Source of the DNA: Streptomyces lateritius
GTDB lineage: Bacteria; Actinomycetota; Actinomycetes; Streptomycetales; Streptomycetaceae
Reading direction: 5' to 3'
NCBI RefSeq assembly: GCF_014649715.1
Contig: NZ_BMTO01000005.1
Location: 31,719-95,718 of the forward strand
DNA: 64,000 bases
Position numbers and translations under genes: made by a program. This document shows, in pieces, positions 15,845-25,771 of this stretch. Below the pieces are notes generated by a model. It was not told the origin of the DNA and did no database searches. It saw only the letters and a list, made by a program, of their open reading frames with translations. Position 1 is the stretch's first letter. Every line of letters begins with the position of its first letter.

Positions 15845-16184
15845 GATGTTCCCCTCCCTCGGTGCCCGCCGACCGGCGCGGCCCGGGCGATGAGCGCCGT
15901 ATACCCCGAGAGCCGAGACGTATGTACGCCAATTACAGAAAGATCATCGCAGCCGGTGCACGGCGGCCAGGGGCCCTGACGCCTGGCCGCCGGGGCTCAG
16001 GCTCCTGAAGAGAAGGGGACCACTGTCCCGGCCTGCCTGGCTTTCGTCCGTGACCTGCGACGGGGTAGGCTGCCTCGTATTTGTCGCACGGCAATCATTG
16101 CCGACGAGGGGGGCGGCCTGTCCAGGCCGTGGCGGTGTCCGGCTTTCCGGCGGGGCTCCTACCAGCGTTCTACGAGGATTGGTC
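15845..16184. other. Divergent control region between the sigma gene and the hybrid kinase
   Basis: A 340-bp region without a supported gene. It holds a SigB-like -10 (GGGTAT on the minus strand at 15901-15906) toward the sigma gene and a group of overlapping inverted repeats at about 16074-16109 toward the kinase. Confidence 0.6.
16081..16103. promoter_or_regulatory. Overlapping inverted repeats (island operator site 6)
   Basis: TTGTCG-CA-CGGCAA (16081-16094) overlaps a perfect repeat CGGCAAT-C-ATTGCCG (16089-16103). CCTCGT just before and ACGAGG just after form an outer pair. The first core differs from site 5 only in the second half of the left arm and in the centre. It lies ~90 bp before the hybrid kinase. 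Confidence 0.55.
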
Positions 16185-19100
16185 ATGGCTGAGACGACGG
16201 TCGACAACGCGCGTGTACCCCGGACACGCGCGCGTGGTGCGGGCAAGGTGGGGGAGCCGGAGCTGCGGCAGCTCCTGGCCGGGCTGACGGCGGTGCGCGA
16301 CGGTGACTTCGGCACGCGCCTGCCGGACGACGCGGACGGCCTGCTCGGCGAGATCGCCACGGTGTTCAACGGCATGGTCGACCAGCTGTCCCTCTTCACC
16401 TCGGAGGTGACCCGGGTCGCCCGTGAGGTCGGCACCGAAGGCACCCTGGGAGGGCAGGCCGAGGTACCCGGCGTCTCCGGCACCTGGGCCGATCTGACCG
16501 ACTCGGTGAACGCCATGGCGGGCAATCTCACCACCCAGGTCCGTGACATCGCGCAGGTCGCGACGGCGGTCGCGAAGGGCGACCTGTCGCAGAAGATCGA
16601 CGTGGACGCCCGCGGGGAGATCCTGGAGCTGAAGAAGACCATCAACACGATGGTCGACCAGCTGTCCGCCTTCGCCGACGAGGTCACCCGCGTGGCCCGT
16701 GAGGTCGGCACCGAGGGCAACCTCGGGGGTCAGGCCGATGTGAAGGGTGTCTCGGGCACCTGGCGGGATCTGACCGACTCCGTCAACTTCATGGCCGGCA
16801 ATCTGACCGCGCAGGTCCGTAACATCGCGCAGGTCACCACGGCGGTGGCCCAGGGCGATCTGTCGCAGAAGATCACGGTCACGGCCCGGGGCGAGATCCT
16901 GGAGCTGAAGGAGACCATCAACACGATGGTCGACCAGCTCTCGTCGTTCGCCGACGAGGTCACCCGGATGGCCCGTGAGGTCGGCACGGAAGGCATCCTC
17001 GGGGGTCAGGCCGATGTGAAGGGTGTCTCGGGCACCTGGCGGGATCTGACCGACTCCGTCAACTTCATGGCCGGCAATCTGACCGCGCAGGTCCGCTCCA
17101 TCGCCCAGGTCGCCACGGCGGTGGCCCAGGGCGATCTGTCGCAGAAGATCACGGTCACGGCCCGGGGCGAGATCCTGGAGCTGAAGGAGACCATCAACAC
17201 GATGGTCGACCAGCTGTCCGCGTTCGCCGACGAAGTGACCCGCGTGGCCCGCGAAGTGGGCACCGAAGGCAACCTCGGCGGCCAGGCCACCGTACGAGGC
17301 GCGTCCGGTACGTGGAAGGACCTCACGGACAACGTCAACGTGATGGCGTCCAACCTGACCGGCCAGGTGCGCTCGATCGCCCAGGTCGCCACGGCGGTGG
17401 CGCGCGGCGACCTGTCGCGGAAGATCACGGTCGAGGCCAAGGGCGAGGTCGCGGCACTCGCCGCGGTGATCAACACCATGGTGGACACCCTCTCGGCGTT
17501 CGCGGACGAGGTGACCCGAGTGGCCCGTGAGGTCGGCACCGAGGGCCGGCTCGGCGGCCAGGCACGGGTGCCGAACGTGGCCGGCACCTGGAAGGACCTC
17601 ACCGACAACGTCAACTCCATGGCGAATAACCTCACCGGGCAGGTCCGGAACATCGCCCTCGTCACCACCGCCGTCGCCAACGGCGACCTCTCGAAGAAGA
17701 TCGACGTCGACGCCCGGGGCGAGATCCTGGAGCTGAAGACGACCATCAACACGATGGTGGACCAGCTGTCCTCGTTCGCCGCCGAGGTCACGCGTGTGGC
17801 CCGTGAGGTCGGCAGCGAGGGCCGGCTCGGCGGCCAGGCCGAGGTCGAGGGAGTCTCCGGCACCTGGAAGCGCCTCACGGAGAACGTCAACGAGCTGGCC
17901 GGGAACCTGACCCGTCAGGTCCGTGCCATCGCCGAGGTCGCGAGCGCGGTCGCCGAGGGCGACCTGACCCGCTCGATCAACGTCGACGCCTCCGGTGAGG
18001 TGGCCGAACTCAAGGACAACATCAACGCGATGGTCGGCTCCCTGCGGGAGACGACACGGGCCAACCAGGAACAGGACTGGCTCAAGTCCAGCCTCGCCCT
18101 GATCTCCGGGCTGATGCAGGGCCACCGCGACCTGGCCGTCGTCGCCGAGCTCGTCATGGACGAACTCACCCCGCTGGTATCGGCACAGTACGGAGCCTTC
18201 TACCTGGCCGAGGAAGCCCCCGAGGGCACCGAACTGCGACTCATCGGCTCCTACGGCCGACCCACCGACACCACGGGCCACGACCGCTTCAAGCTGGGGG
18301 AGTCCCTGGTCGGTCAGGCCGCCCGCAGCCGGCGCACCATCGCCGTCGACGGAGTCCCCGTCGACTACATCAGCATCTCCTGCGGCCTGGGCCGCACCGC
18401 ACCGGGCAGCCTGATCGTGCTGCCCATCGCGGTGGACGACCAGGTCCTCGGCGTCATCGAACTGGCCTCCTTCACCGCCTTCACGCCCGTCCACCGTGAC
18501 TTCCTCGAACAGCTCATGGAAACGGTCGGCGTCAACGTCAACACCATCGTCGCCAACGCCCGCACCGACGAACTGCTCGGCGAATCCCAGCGCCTGGCAG
18601 GCGAGCTCCAGGCCCGCTCCGAAGAACTGCAGGTACAGCAGGAAGAACTGCAGCGCTCCAACGCCGAGCTGGAGGAGAAGGCGGCGCTGCTGGCGGCCCA
18701 GAACAGCGACATCGAGGGCAAGAACCTGGAGATCGAGCAGGCGCGGCAGGAACTCGAAGACCGTGCCCAGCAGCTCTCCCTGGCCTCGAAGTACAAGTCC
18801 GAGTTCCTGGCCAACATGAGCCACGAGCTGCGCACCCCGCTCAACAGCCTGCTGATCCTCGCCCAGCTGCTCGCCCAGAACCCGACGCGGAACCTCACCG
18901 CAAAGCAGGTCGAGTACGCGGGCATCATCCACTCGGCCGGATCCGACCTGCTGCAGCTGATCAACGACATCCTCGACCTGTCCAAGGTCGAGGCCGGGAA
19001 GATGGACATCAACCCCGAGCGCGTCGCGCTGCGGCAGCTCCTCGACTACGTCGAAGCCACCTTCCGGCCCATGACGACCCAGAAGAGCCTCGACTTCACG

Positions 19101-20498
19101 ATCACCACCGCCCCGGGTGTCCCGGCCGACCTGGTCACCGACGACTCCCGTCTGCGACAGGTCCTGCGGAACCTGATCTCCAACGCGGTCAAGTTCACCG
19201 AACAGGGCAGCGTGGAGCTGCGCATCGAACGCGCCGCCGAAGGGGCACTGCCCGCCTCGGTCCACCGCGACGGTCCCGTGCTGGCGTTCCGGGTCAAGGA
19301 CACCGGCATCGGTATCGCCGAGCAGCATCTCGAAGCCATCTTCGGCGCCTTCCAGCAGGCGGACGGGACCACGAGCCGCAAGTACGGCGGTACGGGCCTC
19401 GGCCTGTCCATCAGCCGCGAGATCGCGCACCTGCTCGGCGGCGCGCTGACGGCGGAGAGCGTCCCCGGCCAGGGCAGCACCTTCACCCTCTACCTCCCGG
19501 TCACCCGCCTCGACTTCCAGCGCGAGACCGAGCGGAGCACCGAGGACACCCGCACGGCGGGTTCCTCGACCGCGGCCGACCCCTCCGACACCCGCCGCTC
19601 CGGCCGTGGGGAGAGCGAACCGCGCAAGCCCCGCCGACTGCTCGTGATCGAGGAGCGCCCGCGCGGACTGCTGTCCCTCGTCGCCGAAAGCGCCGTCGCC
19701 GAACTGGCCGGCGGGCACGACCGCGACACCATCGAACTCGTGGCGGCCGTCGGCCCGGAGGAAGCCGCCGGCGCCCTGGCGACCGCACCCGTGCACTGCG
19801 TGGTGCTCGAACTCGACCGGGCCGACAGCGATGCCATGCACTTCCTCGACGCGATGGACGGCGATGCCGCGCTGCGCAGTGTCCCCGTCCTCGCGCACAA
19901 CAACCGGCGCCTCGACGCCGCATTCGAGTCCACCCTGCAGGACCGGGCCCGCAAACGGCCCCTGGAACTGCTCTCCAGCCTGGACGAACTGCGGGAGCGG
20001 ATCGCGCTGTACCTCTCCGCCGAGCAGCCGGGCGACGTCGTTCCCCTGGTCCGTATCGAGGAATCGCGTCCGCAGACCTCAGAGACCGTGGACGACTCGC
20101 TGCGCGGCCGGACCGTCCTCGTCGTGGACGACGACGCCCGCAACCTCTTCGCCCTCAGCGGCATCCTGGAGCTGCACGGCATCAACGTCCTTCACGCGGA
20201 GAACGGCCGCAAGGGAATCGAGGCACTCGTCGAGCACCCGGACATCGATCTGATCCTCATGGACGTGATGATGCCCGAGATGGACGGCTACACGGCCACC
20301 GCCGAGATTCGGCGGATGCCCGACCACGCCGACCTGCCCATCATCACCGTCACCGCCAAGGCGATGCCCGGCGACCGCGAGAAGAGCCTCGCCTCGGGCG
20401 CCAGCGACTACGTCACCAAGCCCGTCGACGCCAACGACCTCATCGCCTGTGTCCGTCGCTGGGTGAACCCGCAGCACGACGCGCGGGTGAGCTCATGA
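16185..20498 (+). CDS. Multi-HAMP hybrid histidine kinase
   Basis: A 1437-residue soluble protein with no membrane segment. Residues ~25-625 are a chain of HAMP units: seven GDL-type units alternate with six GTEG/GSEG-type units. A GAF domain (~642-792), a Glu/Gln coiled coil (~798-872), HisKA with phospho-His880 in SHELRTP, HATPase (~969-1105), a degenerate receiver (~1146-1276) and a full receiver with Asp1360 ([11 protein letters not shown]) follow. The layout resembles fungal group III kinases and Streptomyces stress kinases. ATG 16185 is chosen over upstream codons because the repeats start soon after. The next gene overlaps by ATGA. Confidence 0.9.
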   Translation: MAETTVDNARVPRTRARGAGKVGEPELRQLLAGLTAVRDGDFGTRLPDDADGLLGEIATVFNGMVDQLSLFTSEVTRVAREVGTEGTLGGQAEVPGVSGTWADLTDSVNAMAGNLTTQVRDIAQVATAVAKGDLSQKIDVDARGEILELKKTINTMVDQLSAFADEVTRVAREVGTEGNLGGQADVKGVSGTWRDLTDSVNFMAGNLTAQVRNIAQVTTAVAQGDLSQKITVTARGEILELKETINTMVDQLSSFADEVTRMAREVGTEGILGGQADVKGVSGTWRDLTDSVNFMAGNLTAQVRSIAQVATAVAQGDLSQKITVTARGEILELKETINTMVDQLSAFADEVTRVAREVGTEGNLGGQATVRGASGTWKDLTDNVNVMASNLTGQVRSIAQVATAVARGDLSRKITVEAKGEVAALAAVINTMVDTLSAFADEVTRVAREVGTEGRLGGQARVPNVAGTWKDLTDNVNSMANNLTGQVRNIALVTTAVANGDLSKKIDVDARGEILELKTTINTMVDQLSSFAAEVTRVAREVGSEGRLGGQAEVEGVSGTWKRLTENVNELAGNLTRQVRAIAEVASAVAEGDLTRSINVDASGEVAELKDNINAMVGSLRETTRANQEQDWLKSSLALISGLMQGHRDLAVVAELVMDELTPLVSAQYGAFYLAEEAPEGTELRLIGSYGRPTDTTGHDRFKLGESLVGQAARSRRTIAVDGVPVDYISISCGLGRTAPGSLIVLPIAVDDQVLGVIELASFTAFTPVHRDFLEQLMETVGVNVNTIVANARTDELLGESQRLAGELQARSEELQVQQEELQRSNAELEEKAALLAAQNSDIEGKNLEIEQARQELEDRAQQLSLASKYKSEFLANMSHELRTPLNSLLILAQLLAQNPTRNLTAKQVEYAGIIHSAGSDLLQLINDILDLSKVEAGKMDINPERVALRQLLDYVEATFRPMTTQKSLDFTITTAPGVPADLVTDDSRLRQVLRNLISNAVKFTEQGSVELRIERAAEGALPASVHRDGPVLAFRVKDTGIGIAEQHLEAIFGAFQQADGTTSRKYGGTGLGLSISREIAHLLGGALTAESVPGQGSTFTLYLPVTRLDFQRETERSTEDTRTAGSSTAADPSDTRRSGRGESEPRKPRRLLVIEERPRGLLSLVAESAVAELAGGHDRDTIELVAAVGPEEAAGALATAPVHCVVLELDRADSDAMHFLDAMDGDAALRSVPVLAHNNRRLDAAFESTLQDRARKRPLELLSSLDELRERIALYLSAEQPGDVVPLVRIEESRPQTSETVDDSLRGRTVLVVDDDARNLFALSGILELHGINVLHAENGRKGIEALVEHPDIDLILMDVMMPEMDGYTATAEIRRMPDHADLPIITVTAKAMPGDREKSLASGASDYVTKPVDANDLIACVRRWVNPQHDARVSS
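16390..17990 (+). repeat. 276-bp tandem direct repeats encoding HAMP pairs
   Basis: About six head-to-tail units of 92 codons each. The stretch at 16740 (GTGAAGGGTGTCTCG) recurs exactly at 17016, 276 bp later, and the DNA of units two and three is nearly identical, more alike than protein selection needs. This suggests recent duplication or gene conversion. Confidence 0.8.
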
Positions 20499-22972
20499 CC
20501 TCTGTCGAGAACTCCGACGGGAAGCGTCCCATCAGCGGCTCGGCCCAGGACCTCACCGCCCCCTCGGTCATCACGTCGATGGCAGCGGGCCTCGGCGACG
20601 CCGAACCCAGCCACGACGCCCAGGCCGCGCAGACAGGACACCAGGCGTCCACGGTCGGTCGCCTGGCGGCCACCGTGGAACGACTGCGCGCGGAGGTACG
20701 CGCCGCGCACGCCGCCGCCGAGGGCCGAGCCCTGATCGAGCTCGCCAAAGGCGTGATGATCGAACGGCTCGGGTGCGGGCCGGCGCAAGCCGCGCGCCAG
20801 CTGACCGAACTGGCCCAGCAGGCCGGCCTGTCCTCGCTCGAGCTGGCCGCCGACATCGTCAATCAGGCCGCTCACGACCAGGTCGCCGCGGTGGCGGAGG
20901 ACTTCGTCCGGTACGCCACCGGGCCGGATACCGAGCCCGCACCGTCCGTCGCCGTCCGGCTGCGCACCGCCGAGAGCGCCGCGCTCGCCGCGAGCGACAC
21001 CCAAGCCGTCGCCGAATCCCTCCTGGAACACGCCCTCGCCCCGCTGGGAGCGACCGCCGTGGCCGTATGGGCAGCCGGTTTGGAAGCCTCCCTCACCCTG
21101 TACGGCCACGCCGGCTTCAGCGCGGACGAGGCGGACCGCTGGCGGTACGTCCCCCCGGGCGTCGTCACCGTCGCCCGCCAGGCTCTCGACGAGCGACGCA
21201 CCGTGCGGATCGAGTCCCTCTCCTCGGTGGGACTGCCCACCATCGGCCGCGCCCAGTCCCTGAACGGCGGCCGCGTCGCCCTGCCCGCCGGTACCGGGGG
21301 CCGTATCCACGGCGTCCTCGAGATCTGCTGGCCCGAGGCGCTCACGCCCCACTCGCCGGCCATCACCCGCCAGATCGAAGCCCTGGCCGAACTCTGCGCG
21401 CACACGCTCGAAAGCCTGCCGCCGTCCGTCGGCCTCCTGACGGGCACACGGGAGTCGGCCGGCGTCTCGGAACTCGTCGACCTCGCGGACGGCCTGTACG
21501 ACCCCGCACTCGTCCTCACCCCCCACCTCGATCCCGAGGGCCATCTCACGGACTTCCGCATCCGTCACGCCAACAACCGCTTCCTGGATCCCGCCGGGCG
21601 TCCCCGAAGCGCCGTCAACGGCTCCCTGCTGCTGGAGGCCTATCCGACGGCGGGCGGCGAAAGTGAACTTTTCGAGAAGATCGAACGCGTCTACGCCACC
21701 GGCGAGCCCTTCCGAGCCCAGCGCATGACGCTCACCGCCCTGGTGGACCAGGTATCGCTGGCCTCCGTCGCCGATCTCAGCATCAGCCGGCACGCCGACA
21801 GCGTCCTGCTCATCTGGCGTATCGAGGACGAGACGGCGCGGCTGGCCAGTCTCCTCCAGCACGCGCAGCGCCTGGGGCGCATCGGCGGCTTCGAGGAGAA
21901 CCTCGTCACCGGGGACATCACCTGGAACGGGCAGCTCTTCGCCCTCTACGGACGAGCGGTCACCGAGAAGCCGGTGCCCCTCCAGGACCTGGCCGAGTAC
22001 GCCCACCCTGACGACGCCGTGGCCATCGGCCGCTTCCTGCAGGCGGTCCTGCACCATCGCCGCGCCACTTCGACGGCTTTCCGTCTTCAGCGGCCGGACG
22101 GGGTCACCCGCCACATCCGGGTCATCGCCGAGCCGGTCCTCGACGCCGACGACCGGCTCCTCGCCGTGCGCGGCGCGTACCAGGACATCTCCTCCCAGCA
22201 CTGGACCGAGGTCGCCCTCGCAGCCACACGGGACCAACTCGCCCACACCGAGCAGGAATCGGCGGAGCGCAACCGGCTGGCGTTGCAGCTCCAGCACGCC
22301 ATCATGCCCCCGACCCGTGCTCCTCTCGACGCGCCGGGCCTCGACGTCGCCGTGCGCTACCGGCCCGCAGAGACGGAGTCCCTGGTCGGCGGCGACTGGT
22401 ACGACGCCGTGGTCCTGCCGTCCAAGCGCATCCTGCTGTGCGTCGGCGACATCGCCGGTCACGGCATAGAGGCGGCGACCGGCATGGTCGTTCTGCGCAA
22501 CGCCATGCGCGGCCTCGCCGTCACCGGCGCCGGCCCCGGCCAGCTGCTGTCCTGGCTCAACATCGTGGCGCACCACCTCAGCGAACAGGTCACCGCCACC
22601 GCTGTGTGCGGCGTGTACGACCCCGAAACCCGCGTCCTGCGCTGGGCCAGGGCAGGCCATCTGCCGCCGGTACTGGTCCGTGGCGAGGAAGCCAGCACCC
22701 TCCCCCTGCTCCGCGGACTCCTCCTGGGCGCTCTTCCCGAGGCGGAGTACGAGGAGGGGGAGGTGCAGCTCGAACTGGACGACACGCTGCTGATGTACAC
22801 CGACGGCCTCGTCGAGCGCAGGGACACCGCGGTTCAGGAATCCCTGTCCCAGCTGCTCGCCTCGGCACAGGACCCGGCCTCCTCACTGGAACGCCGGCTC
22901 GACCGGCTGCTGCTGCACAGCAAGTCGGACACCGACGACGACACCTGCCTCATCGGCATCAAGGTCTCGTGA
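20495..22972 (+). CDS. ANTAR-GAF-PAS-SpoIIE phosphatase
   Basis: An 825-residue soluble protein. Residues ~45-115 form a coiled-coil/ANTAR module (EGRALIELAKGVMIERLG, then ELAADIVNQ), ~150-310 a GAF domain, ~320-445 a PAS-like region, ~450-560 a PAS_3 domain (NGQLFALYGRAV, AYQDISSQH), and ~595-825 an active SpoIIE/PP2C phosphatase with VGGDWYDAV, GDIAGHG, YTDGLVE and DDDTC intact. ANTAR modules normally bind RNA hairpins as antiterminators, so this protein could join RNA binding to a partner-switching phosphatase. It is translationally coupled to the kinase (ATGA). Confidence 0.87.
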   Translation: MTSVENSDGKRPISGSAQDLTAPSVITSMAAGLGDAEPSHDAQAAQTGHQASTVGRLAATVERLRAEVRAAHAAAEGRALIELAKGVMIERLGCGPAQAARQLTELAQQAGLSSLELAADIVNQAAHDQVAAVAEDFVRYATGPDTEPAPSVAVRLRTAESAALAASDTQAVAESLLEHALAPLGATAVAVWAAGLEASLTLYGHAGFSADEADRWRYVPPGVVTVARQALDERRTVRIESLSSVGLPTIGRAQSLNGGRVALPAGTGGRIHGVLEICWPEALTPHSPAITRQIEALAELCAHTLESLPPSVGLLTGTRESAGVSELVDLADGLYDPALVLTPHLDPEGHLTDFRIRHANNRFLDPAGRPRSAVNGSLLLEAYPTAGGESELFEKIERVYATGEPFRAQRMTLTALVDQVSLASVADLSISRHADSVLLIWRIEDETARLASLLQHAQRLGRIGGFEENLVTGDITWNGQLFALYGRAVTEKPVPLQDLAEYAHPDDAVAIGRFLQAVLHHRRATSTAFRLQRPDGVTRHIRVIAEPVLDADDRLLAVRGAYQDISSQHWTEVALAATRDQLAHTEQESAERNRLALQLQHAIMPPTRAPLDAPGLDVAVRYRPAETESLVGGDWYDAVVLPSKRILLCVGDIAGHGIEAATGMVVLRNAMRGLAVTGAGPGQLLSWLNIVAHHLSEQVTATAVCGVYDPETRVLRWARAGHLPPVLVRGEEASTLPLLRGLLLGALPEAEYEEGEVQLELDDTLLMYTDGLVERRDTAVQESLSQLLASAQDPASSLERRLDRLLLHSKSDTDDDTCLIGIKVS

Positions 22973-23002
22973 GCCGAAGGAGGCCTCGGCGCCGCTCCGG
23001 CG

Positions 23003-24223
23003 TCACAGGAAGCGGCGAATGGGAAGGACGGCCGTCTCCCCGGTGCGCTGGAGGAACGAGCGGCCTTTCCAGCGGCCGGGCATGATCTCGACGCACACCT
23101 GGAGGTCCTGGTCGAAGTGTTCGTCCAGCCTGGCGGTGAACGCCGTGTCGAGGACGGCGAGCATGACCTCTTCGTCGTGGTCGAGGGAGCGCCGGTTGAA
23201 GTTCGTCGATCCGATGAGGGCGGCTGCCCGGTCCACCGTGATGACCTTCGCGTGCATCATGGTCGGCTGGTACTCGAAGATCCTCACGCCGCACGCGAGG
23301 AGATCGTCGTAGTAGTGCTGTCCGGCCAGCTGGCAGACTCTCTTGTCGGTGTGCGGGCCGGGCAGGAGGATCTCCACCTCGACGCCGCGGCGCGCCGTGG
23401 CGCAGAGCAGTTCGATGAAGAAGGTGTCGGGGGCGAAGTAGGCGGTGGTCAGCCTGAAACGTTCCTGCGCGCTCTCCAGCATGACTCTCATCAGGGTCTG
23501 CATGTCCTGCCAGCCGAAGCTGGCCGAGCCGCGCACGACCTGAACGACGGCATCACCGTGCGGGCGGTGATCGATGAACCGATCCCGTTCGTCGAAGAGT
23601 TCCTCGTGACACTCCGCCCAGTTCTGCGCGAAGGCGGCGGCGATGCCGTCCACCGCGGGGCCACGGACCTGGACGTGGGTGTCACGCCATTCACGTGCGT
23701 TCCGGGCGTTGCCGCACCACTCCTCGGCGATGCCGACACCGCCGGTGTACGCGACCTCCTCGTCGACGACGAGCACCTTACGGTGACATCGGTGGTTCTG
23801 CTTGAACGGGGAGAGGCGTAGTGGTCTTCGGAACCAGGACACCTTCACACCGGCGTCCTCCATCGCCCGCAGCTGCTCCTTCTCGATGAGCCGGCTGCCG
23901 AAGCCGTCCAGAAGCAGCCGCACGCGTATCCCCTGGCGGGCACGCTCGGCCAGGGCTTCCGCGAACTGTCGCGCTATGTCGCCTCTCCAGTACACGAAGG
24001 TCATCATGTCCACCGTGTACCGGGCCGAGCGGATGCTGCCGAGCATGGCCGAGAAGATCTCGTCGCCGTTGAGCAGGGGGACCAGAGCGTTGCCTTCGGT
24101 CGCGGCGATGCCGATCAGCCGTTCCAGGCGCCTGCGCAGACGCGCACCGGAGCCGGAGGCTGCTGTGTTCCGCGCGTCCTCCGTGAGAGAGACCGGGCCC
24201 AGCGGGCCCTGCGTACTCGTCAT
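23003..24223 (-). CDS. Phospholipase-D/cardiolipin-synthase-like protein
   Basis: A 406-residue protein with two HKD motifs: HRKVLVVD (His147, Lys149, Asp154) followed by YTGGVGIAEEW, and HAKVITVD followed by IGSTNFNRRSLDHDEE. Two HKD sites are the signature of cardiolipin synthases and related phosphatidyl-transferases. No N-terminal membrane spans are visible, unlike classic Cls, so it would be a ClsB-type or a phospholipase. ATG 24223 follows AGGAAG ten bases upstream. It faces the ANTAR-phosphatase gene. Confidence 0.85.
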   Translation of the reverse strand: MTSTQGPLGPVSLTEDARNTAASGSGARLRRRLERLIGIAATEGNALVPLLNGDEIFSAMLGSIRSARYTVDMMTFVYWRGDIARQFAEALAERARQGIRVRLLLDGFGSRLIEKEQLRAMEDAGVKVSWFRRPLRLSPFKQNHRCHRKVLVVDEEVAYTGGVGIAEEWCGNARNAREWRDTHVQVRGPAVDGIAAAFAQNWAECHEELFDERDRFIDHRPHGDAVVQVVRGSASFGWQDMQTLMRVMLESAQERFRLTTAYFAPDTFFIELLCATARRGVEVEILLPGPHTDKRVCQLAGQHYYDDLLACGVRIFEYQPTMMHAKVITVDRAAALIGSTNFNRRSLDHDEEVMLAVLDTAFTARLDEHFDQDLQVCVEIMPGRWKGRSFLQRTGETAVLPIRRFL

Positions 24224-24280
24224 CGTGCGTCATCTTCCTGATCGTGTCCCGACTTCCAGGGACACACTGTGCCGCACACA

Positions 24281-24317
24281 GGTGTGGCCCCGCGTTCCTT
24301 CCGGGCGGGGCCACACC
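24281..24317. terminator. Strong hairpin terminator after the STAS gene
   Basis: GGTGTGGCCCCGC (24281-24293) pairs perfectly with GCGGGGCCACACC (24305-24317), 13 bp with an 11-nt loop. On the minus strand it lies 31 nt after the STAS stop. Confidence 0.75.
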
Positions 24318-24348
24318 CCGTGCGTGACTCTGGGGGACCGGGGCGGGT

Positions 24349-24768
24349 CTACTGCTCCGCACTCTCCTGGATCGCGGGCCCAGCCTGAGCCTCGGCGACC
24401 GGATCCTTCTGCCGCACGGCCGCGAGCGCCTCCGCGACGTCCGCGTGGATGGGCGTCGTCACATTGAGCCCCGTGATCTCCAGGAGGCGGCGGACGGCAG
24501 GTGTGGGAGCCACCAGGTGCAGATCCCCACCCATCTCCCGGGCTTCTCGGGCTCCCTTGATCACCACGTTGAGACCCGAGGAATCCATGAAGCTCAGAGC
24601 CGAAAGATCCAGCACGAGGTGACGGCGCCCGTGCAGGAACTGGTTGGCGACGTGGTGGTGCAGGAACGTGGCGGTTTCGATGTCCAGTTCGCCGCCGACC
24701 GTCAGAATCGCGGTGACGGCGTCGCAGACCTTGACCTCAACGTCCAGGTTCTCTTCTCGAACGGGCAT
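24349..24768 (-). CDS. STAS-domain anti-sigma-factor antagonist
   Basis: A 139-residue STAS protein. The phosphorylatable Ser is in LDLSALSFMDSSGLNVV, as in RsbV/SpoIIAA. The last ~20 residues are an Ala/Glu-rich tail. By family it would bind an RsbW-like ATPase when dephosphorylated, perhaps by one of the SpoIIE phosphatases upstream. ATG 24768 is chosen; AGGA lies only 3 bp before it, so a TTG at 24786 remains possible. A strong terminator follows the gene. Confidence 0.83.
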   Translation of the reverse strand: MPVREENLDVEVKVCDAVTAILTVGGELDIETATFLHHHVANQFLHGRRHLVLDLSALSFMDSSGLNVVIKGAREAREMGGDLHLVAPTPAVRRLLEITGLNVTTPIHADVAEALAAVRQKDPVAEAQAGPAIQESAEQ

Positions 24769-25141
24769 GGTTCCTGCTTTCTGCAAATATGGTCAGTTCG
24801 GGCTGAGCGACGGATCGCCGCCTGGTAGCGGCAGTCCAGCACGCCTGTGTGCCGCCTGTGATCGACGACGGGCAGCGCAGACCCAAGGCAGCACAGCAGA
24901 TGCCTCCCAGCGACCGAGCCTCACGGCGGATCGCCATGTCAGATGCCCAGGCAGCGGCCGCGTCATCGACGCGACCGGTGAGTGAGATCAACCCCACAGT
25001 GCCCAGGTCGGTAGCTTGTCACCCGGCAAATATTAGCGGGTGCGTCAACTCTCGGGGGCGGGGCGACGGGGCGGAATGGTCGCCCTCACTGCGGGTAACC
25101 GCAGGGCCAGTGCCGTCACAGCGAACTGAGGGGGAGTCACC
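24769..25141. other. Divergent intergenic region between the STAS and VanZ genes
   Basis: 373 bp without a supported gene; the short frames here have no recognisable product. GCAAATAT occurs twice: next to the STAS start (24783) and at 25026, where it sits in an inverted repeat ACCCG...CGGGT around an AT-rich centre. This could be a shared operator or promoter. Confidence 0.4.
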
Positions 25142-25747
25142 ATGAGTGGCACGGCTCACAATGACGATCATGGCAGCAGGGACGCGAGCACCCACGGCAC
25201 GCCCGACGGCCACGTCCCCGGTCGGGCACCGATGGGCCCTGCGCTCCGTGCGGTCGCCATGCTCGTCGCCTTCACGGGGACGGTCGCCTTCAGTGTGGTG
25301 CTTGCTCACCTCACCCTCGAACCGTCGGTCGCATCGGAATCTCTCACCCACAGCAATCTTCGACCCGGTGACTCGATCAGCGACTACCTCAGCCGGCCGG
25401 CGCTGCGGGACACCGTCAAGCAGCTGGGTGGAAACATCGTCCTGGGCATTCCGTTCGGCCTGCTGCTCCCGGTACTGGCACCGCGGGCACGTGGACTGCT
25501 CCGTGTGATGATCGTGACCGCGATCACCATGCTGCTGGTCGAACTGGTCCAGGGCGCCCTGGTCACCGGACGAGCCTTCGACATCGACGACGTCATCCTG
25601 AACACCACCGGCGCCATGCTGGGTTATCTGCTGCTCGGCCGACGGCTGGGCAGGGCCGTCCACCCGCGCCGCCACCACTGGTGGCACCGCTGGACGAAGA
25701 AGCGGGCGGTACGGACCGATGCCTCCTCCGGAGAGAGCAAGATCTGA
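25142..25747 (+). CDS. VanZ-family membrane protein
   Basis: A 201-residue protein with a polar N terminus of ~35 residues, then about four hydrophobic segments. The VanZ signature is the run GGNIVLGIPFGLLLPVL and the acidic/His pair region ELVQGALVTGRAFDIDDVILNTTGAMLGYLL. VanZ proteins sit in the cell membrane and have been linked to low-level glycopeptide resistance in other bacteria; the role here is open. The ribosome site is GAGGGGGAG before ATG 25142. Confidence 0.85.
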   Translation: MSGTAHNDDHGSRDASTHGTPDGHVPGRAPMGPALRAVAMLVAFTGTVAFSVVLAHLTLEPSVASESLTHSNLRPGDSISDYLSRPALRDTVKQLGGNIVLGIPFGLLLPVLAPRARGLLRVMIVTAITMLLVELVQGALVTGRAFDIDDVILNTTGAMLGYLLLGRRLGRAVHPRRHHWWHRWTKKRAVRTDASSGESKI

Positions 25748-25771
25748 ACCCGTCCCTGCCTCGGTGGGCTG

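Noticed and set aside
16170..19898. A 1242-codon open frame on the minus strand
   Set aside because: It mirrors the multi-HAMP kinase and repeats only because the kinase DNA repeats.
24737..24997. 86-codon frame upstream of the STAS gene
   Set aside because: No ribosome site or recognisable pattern; it overlaps the likely STAS start and the control region.
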